Source: Pseudomonadota bacterium
Lineage (GTDB): Bacteria; Pseudomonadota; Gammaproteobacteria; Burkholderiales; Sulfuriferulaceae
Direction of reading: 5' to 3'
NCBI GenBank assembly: GCA_021794855.1
Contig: JAJYPZ010000110.1
Location: forward strand, 1-5,219
Length of the DNA: 5,219 bases
How positions within the stretch are numbered: the first letter of the stretch is position 1; every line of letters starts with the position of its first letter. Below, piece by piece: positions 1 through 5,219 of this stretch. The notes under the pieces were generated by a model. The model was not told the origin of the DNA, made no database searches, and was given only the letters and a program-made list of their open reading frames with translations. The translations under genes were made by a program, and so were the position numbers.

Positions 1-2
1 TG

Positions 3-950
3 CTGTTTCCAGTCTATCAACGCTTGCGCGCGGCACGGGGCGTAGTTCAAACCAATGAAAGCGACCTGTTTTTTCCCGATATGAACCAGCGTGCTCCAAC
101 CGCCGGGAATGCGCCGGATTTAAATCCGGCAGAACGCCTGCAACTCATCAAACAATCCCGGACTCAGTTTCAACGCGGTTTATTGGGATTTTTACGCCAA
201 CAGGATACCGATCAGGGACTGAATGCCATGCGCAGCGCGGTTTCCGGCGTGGAAACCGCCATGACGACATCCGCCGGTCGCACTTTCTGGTGGGGTGCCG
301 GCGCATTCGTGGATTGCCTGGTCTATCATTCGATAGAACCGAATTTTGCGGTAAAACAATTATGCGGCCGCATCGATCTACAGATGCGACGGCATATCGA
401 AGGCTCACATAAAATCGCCGAGCGCCTGCTGCGTGATCTTTTGTATTTTATAGCGCAAAGCCGCGATATCAACGAGCATGTTGCCGAAGTAAAAAAAACA
501 TTCGACCTGACGCGACTGCTTCCCAATCCTATCGACACATCCAAGGAAATACGCGAGTTACGTTATTCGCTCAAGAAAATTTTACTCACGCTGAATAACG
601 CCAAAGAATTCTGGATAAAATTCGCTTCCGGCCATCGGGCTTCGCTGCCCGGCTTTCAAACAGCCATCAGCGATCTGAGCGATCTGACTGCAAGTTTGAA
701 CAATACGCAAATCAACAAACTGATCAATGAAATTCGGGGCGTTGCCAACGACTATCCCGATTTTCCCGCACAGCGTCACGAAGCGGTCAATCTGGAAGTT
801 GCCACCACTTTATTGCTATTGCAAAACAATCTGGAGCATTACGAAAATATCAGCGGCGAACTCTTGCAGCAAGTCGAAGTGCAGACCCAGCGACTCCGCG
901 CCGCAGCCTATTCGGAAAGCAGTCTTGCCGATATCGCAGAAATCCCGCTG
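3..950 (+). other. FimL-like N-terminal region of the kinase (protein domain)
   Basis: Residues 1-316 are a mostly helical region resembling FimL and the N-terminus of ChpA. Landmarks are LRAARG followed by ESDLFFPDM near the window start, and RTFWWGAGAF from residue 93, an aromatic block I associate with this family. No HxxKG phospho-site is visible, so it is probably a scaffold built on degenerate Hpt folds rather than a phosphotransfer unit. FimL is known as a ChpA-like scaffold tied to pilus signalling. A similar targeting or docking role here is inference. The domain starts upstream of the window, where the family normally has another Hpt-like bundle. Confidence 0.7.
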
Positions 951-3900
951 CTGGACGAAATTTCGCGCCAGGCCCAGGAAAAATTGTTAATGGCGCAAGT
1001 GGCCCAGGAAATTCAGCTGAATATACAAAAAATAGAAGAAGCACTAGACAGTTTTTTTCGAGACCCGATGCATGAAAGACAGCTTATAGCCGGCCTGAAT
1101 CGTCCTCTTACCGAAATCCAGGGCGCATTGAATATCATGCAACTCGATGCTGCCGCTCAAATCCTCGAACAAACCCACAGCATGATTAACAGGCTCGCCG
1201 ATCCGGCTGCAGCGATAGATGAATCAACATTCCCCATTATTGCCGATGCAATCAGCAGTATCAGCTTATATGTCGACGCTCAGCGCTATAACCGGCCCGC
1301 GGCGCTCAATCTGTTGCAGCCGATCCTGATCCAGCTCGGCCTGGCTCAGGATTTTCCGGCAGCGAGCCCAGCGAACGAACGCATAGAGGACGAACTGAAA
1401 ACGCTCAACACGGATTTATATCATCAGCTTGAAGCATGGCAAAACCTTACGGATAAAGAGGCCGCCAAAGGTAAACTCGTTGAGACTTTAATCAAAATCG
1501 GTCAGGACGCAGAACTGGTCGGCGATCCGGAGCTCAAAGCCCAAACCGGAGAAATCCTTGCACAAATCAAGGCAGACAACGACCATGCGTTAATCGAACT
1601 GGCCCGCAAAATGGGTGTGCCTGTACCCGGTAGCGAGACCAAAGAGGCTCAACCTGTACAGCCTGCAGAAGAAATCGACGCCGAACTGCTGGCCATATTT
1701 CTCGAAGAAGCCCGTGAAGTACTGGTAACGATAGAAAATTCTCTGGAAATGATTGGCGGCAATGCCCACGATCTCGACGCTTTGCGTATTTTGCGCCGTA
1801 GTTACCATACCCTTAAAGGCAGCGGCCGGATGGTGGGCCTGAACGAACTGGGCGAAGCAGCCTGGGCTATCGAGCAACTACTCAATCTTTGGTTGCAGGA
1901 TGAAAAAACGGCTACGCCTGAATTGTCGACCGTGCTGAACCTTGCCTACCCGACTTTCTCAACCTGGATAGACGCGCTGCAAAATAGCGTCATCCCCGAT
2001 ATCGATTACCACTCGCTGATTGCGCAGGCTGATCAATTGCGACTGACTGACTCGAGCAAATCCACTGCGGCAGCAAAAATTATCGAAGAATCGGCATTCA
2101 GGGACGATATTGCGCCAGCAGAGAATTCGTCCGGAGCGGAAGTCGAGCTCCCCGTTCAGCATGACATCACTGCCGCAGAGTCTGATATACCGTTAAATCC
2201 GCTGGCTGAAGAAGCCGATCTGGCAACCGCCCTATCTGACGGCAGTAATACAGATTTGCCTCCATTCGAAGCTGCTGCTCCGGAACATAGCGATATTTCA
2301 TTACAAGAACCGGATAGCAGCGATGAATTTTATGCATCGGTTTTTTTCGATACGGAAGAAACCAGCGAGGTGACAGTACTCGAAGACGTCATCCCCGCCG
2401 CGACGGTCGAATTCGGAAATGAAGGCATTGCGCAAACAATACCTGACAATTATGACTTGGAACCTACCGATGAGCGTATCGCGATAGGGACGAATCTGAT
2501 CTCGCCGATGTTGCTCGATATCTTTTTACGCGAAGCAAGCCAGCATTACCAGACTTTGCGCGACGAATTCGACCGGCGGCAACACAACCCCACAGAAACC
2601 GTAAGCTATGAATTCATGCGCGCCGCTCATACCCTGGCGGGTATCGCCGGCTTGACCGGGTTCGCGACCGTAGCCGATCTGGCACATGCTTTGGAGTCCT
2701 GGCTCAATCGCCTGCACAGCACCGGTTCGCCTTTGCCCGATAACGACCTGACGACGGATGCCGCCATCAACCGGATCGGCCAAATGCTCGAAAGCATAAT
2801 TCGACAGCAATCCCCCGGTCCAGAAACCGATTTGATAGAACAAATCAACCACGCCCAGATCAGTATACCAGCGCCTCAAGACGACAGCCTCACGAATTCC
2901 GGCAGCGACGATAGTGCAGCCTTCCTCCCGGAATTTGTGCGCGAACGGTCTGCCGAACTCCCAAGCGTAGTTCAGGATGCCGACATAGTACACACGGACC
3001 CTACACTCGATGCCTTGCTTTTACCCAGTGATAATCCGGACCAGCAGCATAAAGTTACCGATGACGTAGACGATCAGTTATTGCCGATTTTCCTGGAAGA
3101 AGCCAACGACCTGCTACCGGAAATCGAAAAATCGGTCCGCAATTGGCGGCAGGATCCCGATGGCGAAGAACAGACGAATATCCAGCGCTTACTGCACACG
3201 CTCAAAGGCAGCGCACGCATGGCAGGTGCAATGCGTCTGGGCGAACTGACGCATACGCTGGAAACGGAAGTCGTCGAAACGATCAACAAACATTCGGCCA
3301 GCGAGACCGATTTCGATCGTTTCGAAACCGAACTAGACCAGTTAAATATTGCAATCGAACAATTGCGCAATCCTGTTCCGTCCCCGTTCCCCGTTTCTAT
3401 TGCCGATGGCAGTGACGACGGACGCAAACCCCCTCCCTCGGCAGATCAGCCCGCTAATACGCCGGCGATTGCGGAAAACGAGGCGGCAATGCAGACCTTG
3501 CGCGTTCGTGCCGAAACCGTAGACAGACTGGTAAATGAAGCCGGCGAAATCAATATTACCCGCTCCAGACTGGAAAGCAGCGTGACCAATATTCGACTGG
3601 GAACCGTAGAGCTCAACGAAAACCTGCAGCGACTGCGGGCTCAGTTAAGGGAACTGGAAATCCAGGCCGAAAGCCAGATGCAATCGAATCTGTCGCACAT
3701 GCGCAACGAAGATGCCCAATTCGATCCGCTGGAATTCGACCGTTTTACGCGACTCCAGGAACTCACCCGCATGATCGCGGAAAGCGTCAACGACATCGGT
3801 ACAGTCCAGCAAAATCTGGCTATCGGACTTAACGAAACCGATGCGGCTATCACCCAGCAAGGGCGCCTGGCCAAAGATCTGCAGCAGGCTCTGATGCATA

Positions 3901-5219
3901 TCCGCATGGTTCCCTTAGCCAGCATTTCAGACCGGCTGCATCGTACGGTACGTCTGGCGGCCAAAGATCTCGGCAAAAAGGCAAGCCTGCAACTGGTAGG
4001 TGCGCATGTCGAATTCGACCGCGGAATTCTGGACAAAATAGTAGCACCGCTTGAACATTTGCTGCGCAATTCGGTGGCGCACGGCATAGAAATGCCGCAA
4101 GAGCGGATAATTGCGAATAAATCCGAATACGGAGAAATCGTTCTTTATACCCGCCAGGAAGGCAATGAAATCATTATTGCACTGCGCGATGACGGCAGGG
4201 GGCTCGATCTTGAAGCAATTCGTACCAAAGCCATAGAAAACGGCGTCATCGAGTCTGGAGCCGAAATACCTGTAGACGAACTGATGCAGCTCATTTTTAC
4301 CAGCGGATTCTCTACTGCAGAATCGGTTACAACACTATCCGGCCGCGGCATCGGCATGGATGTAGTAAAAAACGAAATCACACAGCTCGGCGGCCGCATC
4401 GATCTGGCTTCAGAAACCGGTAAAGGCGTTCAATTTTCCATCTATCTTCCGTTGACTCTGGCCGTCACGCAAACTGTCATGGTGACCGTTTCCGACCGGA
4501 AATATGCCATACCGTCGGCGACCGTCGAACAAGTCCAGGAATACAAAACCCCACGCCTTCAAGAACTGTTGGCGGCCAGACAGATAAGCTGGCAGAATAA
4601 TCATTACGATTTTTTCTATCTTCCCCATTTGCTCGGCGAGACCCACAAGCAACCGGTAGTCCAGAATTATAGTCCGGTACTGCTGTTGCGCAGCGGTAAC
4701 CAGCGCGTAGCGATACTGGTCGATCACCTCACGGGCAATCAGGAAGTCGTGGTCAAAAATATCGGACCGCAACTGTCCCGGGTCGTAGGCATTGCCGGCG
4801 CTACCGTCATGGGTAACGGACAGATTGTGCTGATCCTCAATCCGGTACAACTGGCCCAGCGTCAGGGTCCGTTGGCGCGCAGCAATCTTCTGACAGCGTC
4901 TGCCCACGATGCAACACCGGACCGTCCCGTCATCATGGTGGTCGACGATTCGCTCACGGTGCGTAAAATTGCCAGCCGGATGCTGAATCGTGAGGGCTAT
5001 GAGGTAGTTACCGCCAAGGATGGTATCGACGCTTTGCAACTTCTGCAGAACACGACCCCCGTAGCGATGCTGCTCGATATCGAAATGCCGCGCATGGACG
5101 GATTCGAATTGACCAAAGTCATGCGAGCGGATCATAAAATGGCGAACATCCCCATCATCATGATCACCTCGCGGACCGCCGACAAACATCGAGACCACGC
5201 ATTCAGCCTGGGGGTCAAT
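3..5219 (+). CDS. chpA: ChpA/PilL-type hybrid chemotaxis histidine kinase (Pil-Chp type IV pilus system), partial at both ends
   Basis: One frame is open across the whole window (1,739 codons), with neither start nor stop inside it. It encodes a cytoplasmic CheA-like kinase with no membrane segment seen. The order is FimL-like region, Thr-bearing Hpt-like bundle (T370), Hpt (H602), Hpt (H876), Hpt (H1065), CheA dimerisation region, HATPase (N-box near 1352-1363, DDGRG 1396-1400, GRGIGMD 1447-1453), CheW-like domain and receiver (D1692). This order, with FimL-like sequence at the N-terminus and a receiver at the C-terminus, is that of ChpA/PilL rather than flagellar CheA. In the family, the kinase takes signals from the PilJ receptor via PilI and phosphorylates PilG and PilH to control pilus extension, retraction and twitching. 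By comparison with P. aeruginosa ChpA from memory, about 140 N-terminal residues are missing. Family assignment is confident; the choice of chpA over pilL is naming only. Confidence 0.93.
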   Translation, partial: MFPVYQRLRAARGVVQTNESDLFFPDMNQRAPTAGNAPDLNPAERLQLIKQSRTQFQRGLLGFLRQQDTDQGLNAMRSAVSGVETAMTTSAGRTFWWGAGAFVDCLVYHSIEPNFAVKQLCGRIDLQMRRHIEGSHKIAERLLRDLLYFIAQSRDINEHVAEVKKTFDLTRLLPNPIDTSKEIRELRYSLKKILLTLNNAKEFWIKFASGHRASLPGFQTAISDLSDLTASLNNTQINKLINEIRGVANDYPDFPAQRHEAVNLEVATTLLLLQNNLEHYENISGELLQQVEVQTQRLRAAAYSESSLADIAEIPLLDEISRQAQEKLLMAQVAQEIQLNIQKIEEALDSFFRDPMHERQLIAGLNRPLTEIQGALNIMQLDAAAQILEQTHSMINRLADPAAAIDESTFPIIADAISSISLYVDAQRYNRPAALNLLQPILIQLGLAQDFPAASPANERIEDELKTLNTDLYHQLEAWQNLTDKEAAKGKLVETLIKIGQDAELVGDPELKAQTGEILAQIKADNDHALIELARKMGVPVPGSETKEAQPVQPAEEIDAELLAIFLEEAREVLVTIENSLEMIGGNAHDLDALRILRRSYHTLKGSGRMVGLNELGEAAWAIEQLLNLWLQDEKTATPELSTVLNLAYPTFSTWIDALQNSVIPDIDYHSLIAQADQLRLTDSSKSTAAAKIIEESAFRDDIAPAENSSGAEVELPVQHDITAAESDIPLNPLAEEADLATALSDGSNTDLPPFEAAAPEHSDISLQEPDSSDEFYASVFFDTEETSEVTVLEDVIPAATVEFGNEGIAQTIPDNYDLEPTDERIAIGTNLISPMLLDIFLREASQHYQTLRDEFDRRQHNPTETVSYEFMRAAHTLAGIAGLTGFATVADLAHALESWLNRLHSTGSPLPDNDLTTDAAINRIGQMLESIIRQQSPGPETDLIEQINHAQISIPAPQDDSLTNSGSDDSAAFLPEFVRERSAELPSVVQDADIVHTDPTLDALLLPSDNPDQQHKVTDDVDDQLLPIFLEEANDLLPEIEKSVRNWRQDPDGEEQTNIQRLLHTLKGSARMAGAMRLGELTHTLETEVVETINKHSASETDFDRFETELDQLNIAIEQLRNPVPSPFPVSIADGSDDGRKPPPSADQPANTPAIAENEAAMQTLRVRAETVDRLVNEAGEINITRSRLESSVTNIRLGTVELNENLQRLRAQLRELEIQAESQMQSNLSHMRNEDAQFDPLEFDRFTRLQELTRMIAESVNDIGTVQQNLAIGLNETDAAITQQGRLAKDLQQALMHIRMVPLASISDRLHRTVRLAAKDLGKKASLQLVGAHVEFDRGILDKIVAPLEHLLRNSVAHGIEMPQERIIANKSEYGEIVLYTRQEGNEIIIALRDDGRGLDLEAIRTKAIENGVIESGAEIPVDELMQLIFTSGFSTAESVTTLSGRGIGMDVVKNEITQLGGRIDLASETGKGVQFSIYLPLTLAVTQTVMVTVSDRKYAIPSATVEQVQEYKTPRLQELLAARQISWQNNHYDFFYLPHLLGETHKQPVVQNYSPVLLLRSGNQRVAILVDHLTGNQEVVVKNIGPQLSRVVGIAGATVMGNGQIVLILNPVQLAQRQGPLARSNLLTASAHDATPDRPVIMVVDDSLTVRKIASRMLNREGYEVVTAKDGIDALQLLQNTTPVAMLLDIEMPRMDGFELTKVMRADHKMANIPIIMITSRTADKHRDHAFSLGVN
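951..1288 (+). other. Degenerate Hpt-like bundle with Thr at the phospho-site (protein domain)
   Basis: Residues 317-429. The segment LTEIQGALNIMQL (369-381) lines up with YHTLKGSGRMVGL of the next Hpt, placing T370 where the phosphorylated His would be and Gln at the usual Lys, while the Gly is kept. The flanks IQKIEEALDSFF and IADAISSISLYVDAQ fit the preceding and following helices of ChpA-type bundles. P. aeruginosa ChpA is known to contain Hpt-like domains with Thr (Tpt) or Ser (Spt) in place of His. This may be the Tpt counterpart, though I cannot establish one-to-one equivalence by eye. Whether T370 is ever phosphorylated is unknown. Confidence 0.6.
1677..1985 (+). other. Hpt domain with phospho-acceptor H602 (protein domain)
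   Basis: Residues 559-661. It opens with the typical first helix DAELLAIFLEEAREVLVTIE and carries the full motif HTLKGSGRMVGLNELG, with H602 as phospho-acceptor, followed by the Lys and Gly that shape the site. It looks fully competent for phosphotransfer. It follows a segment (about 430-558) of predicted helices ending in a short Gln/Pro/Glu-rich hinge. It precedes the long acidic linker. Confidence 0.9.
2052..2495 (+). other. Acidic, low-complexity interdomain linker
   Basis: Residues 684-831 join two Hpt domains. My hand count gives 35 Asp/Glu against 4 Lys/Arg in 148 residues, with many Ala, Ser, Pro and Thr and no recognisable domain. It is probably disordered and acts as a flexible tether. 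Long acidic linkers between Hpt modules are common in this family. The frame stays open and codon usage looks like that of the flanking domains, so it is real coding sequence. Confidence 0.8.
2502..2810 (+). other. Hpt domain with H876 but no motif lysine (protein domain)
   Basis: Residues 834-936. The first helix SPMLLDIFLREASQHYQTLR is Hpt-like, and the motif reads HTLAGIAGLTGF, with H876 at the phospho-site but Ala879 where Lys is usual (HTLKG in the other two). The following helix VADLAHALESWL is conserved. It may still accept phosphate, since the His and Gly remain, but its receiver pairing or kinetics may differ. HTLAG-type Hpts also occur in ChpA relatives, so this may be a family feature rather than a local mutation. 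Confidence 0.82.
3069..3371 (+). other. Hpt domain with H1065, nearest the kinase core (protein domain)
   Basis: Residues 1023-1123. It begins DDQLLPIFLEEANDLLPEIE and has a complete motif HTLKGSARMAGAMRLGEL with H1065 as phospho-acceptor. It is the last Hpt before the dimerisation region, separated from it by a short Pro-rich linker (1124-1162), so it is the best candidate for the direct substrate of the ATPase core. That role is inferred from position and from its intact motif. Confidence 0.9.
3489..4022 (+). other. CheA-like dimerisation (P3-type) region
   Basis: Residues 1163-1340. It starts TLRVRAETVDRLVNEAGEI, the typical CheA P3 entry, and ends with HIRMVPLASISDRLHRTVR leading into the ATPase. 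Between them is a long helical stretch that includes FDPLEFDRFTRLQELTRM, which I recall as typical of ChpA/PilL and which makes this region longer than the compact P3 of flagellar CheA. It should form the four-helix dimer bundle that positions the ATPase and Hpt domains for trans-phosphorylation. Confidence 0.85.
4023..4454 (+). other. HATPase_c kinase domain (CheA P4 type)
   Basis: Residues 1341-1484. The ATP-binding boxes are all present: N-box HLLRNSVAHGIE with N1356 and H1360, G1 box DDGRG (1396-1400), F-box region LIFTSGFST (1430-1438), G2 box GRGIGMD (1447-1453), and a third Gly motif ETGKG just before the CheW-like domain. The kinase therefore appears active. In the N-box, Ala replaces the Asp common in flagellar CheA (NSLDHGIE), which I believe is usual in PilL/ChpA. 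Confidence 0.93.
4455..4862 (+). other. CheW-like coupling domain (CheA P5 type)
   Basis: Residues 1485-1620. It follows directly on the ATPase through PLTLAVTQTVMVTVSDRKYA, the standard CheA P4-P5 junction, and continues with the expected beta-rich pattern, including VAILVDHLTGNQEVVVKNIG and ending near LILNPVQLA. In the family this domain binds the CheW-like adaptor (PilI or ChpC) and the chemoreceptor (PilJ). The partners are not in this window. Confidence 0.9.
4929..5219 (+). other. C-terminal receiver (REC) domain, cut by the window end
   Basis: Residues 1643-1739. It starts VIMVVDDSLTVRKIASRML, with acidic pair D1648/D1649, has phospho-acceptor D1692 in LLDIEMPRMDGFEL, and the conserved hydroxyl residue T1722 in MITSRT. 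The sequence stops at FSLGVN, just before the strand carrying the conserved Lys (usually in a GKPY-like motif), so the last strand, helix and stop codon lie downstream. A fused C-terminal receiver sets ChpA/PilL apart from ordinary CheA. It may act as a phosphate sink or as an internal partner of the Hpts. Confidence 0.92.

Noticed and set aside
2526..2993. Antisense open frame of 155 codons
   Set aside because: It is opposite the H876 Hpt and its following linker; its translation shows no family features, and the + strand explains the sequence.
3143..3415. Second + strand open frame of 90 codons overlapping the H1065 Hpt
   Set aside because: It is out of frame with a conserved Hpt motif, has an Arg-rich composition and no supporting context. 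The same holds for the 87-codon frame at 727-990.
364..4405. Exact 16-base match gcggccgcatcgatct at 364-379 and 4390-4405
   Set aside because: Both copies are in frame and encode GRIDL in unrelated domains (FimL-like region and ATPase). There is no flanking similarity, so coincidence of common codons is the simplest explanation.
4410..5198. Long antisense open frame of 262 codons opposite the CheW and receiver domains
   Set aside because: It lies wholly opposite well-conserved domains with clear motifs on the + strand. Its translation is rich in His, Asp, Arg and Gln with no recognisable domain, as expected of an antisense shadow.
3489..5219. Flagellar CheA as the identity of the kinase
   Set aside because: The FimL-like N-terminus, several Hpt domains, missing P2, extended P3 and fused C-terminal receiver all point to the ChpA/PilL family instead.
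1..5219. A mobile element, defence system or other accessory module
   Set aside because: The single reading frame fills the window end to end, with no inverted repeats, transposase, nuclease or array-like repeats seen.

Overview
The window is one continuous protein-coding reading frame on the + strand. It enters before base 1 and leaves after base 5219, and reading codons from base 3 gives 1,739 codons with no stop. I see no intergenic space, RNA gene, mobile element, CRISPR array, promoter or terminator. In this entry and those below, residue n means the codon starting at base 3n, because the true start lies upstream of the window.

The protein is a very large hybrid chemotaxis-type histidine kinase of the ChpA/PilL family, the kinase of the Pil-Chp system that controls type IV pili and twitching motility. 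In order it has: a FimL-like N-terminal region; an Hpt-like bundle with threonine at the phospho-site (T370); an Hpt with H602; a long acidic linker; a second Hpt with H876 that lacks the usual lysine; another linker; a third Hpt with H1065; a CheA-like dimerisation region; an HHPK-type ATPase; a CheW-like domain; and a C-terminal receiver with D1692, cut by the window edge. The expected working is autophosphorylation by the ATPase core, phosphotransfer among the Hpt histidines and receivers, and coupling to a pilus chemoreceptor through the CheW-like domain. None of the partner genes is inside the window.

ChpA/PilL proteins of this layout occur mainly in gammaproteobacteria with type IV pili. 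The moderate G+C content (about half, by eye) and protein style fit a non-enteric gammaproteobacterium, possibly a methanotroph such as the Methylococcales. That placement is a guess. By family knowledge, roughly 140 N-terminal residues and a few tens of C-terminal residues lie outside the window, giving a full length near 1,900 residues. That is clearly shorter than Pseudomonas aeruginosa ChpA (about 2,500 residues), which carries more phosphotransfer domains.

No wholly new system is evident. The points worth a second look are the changed phosphotransfer modules (Thr in place of His, Ala in place of Lys), a possible leftover Hpt helix in a linker, and the reduced Hpt count.
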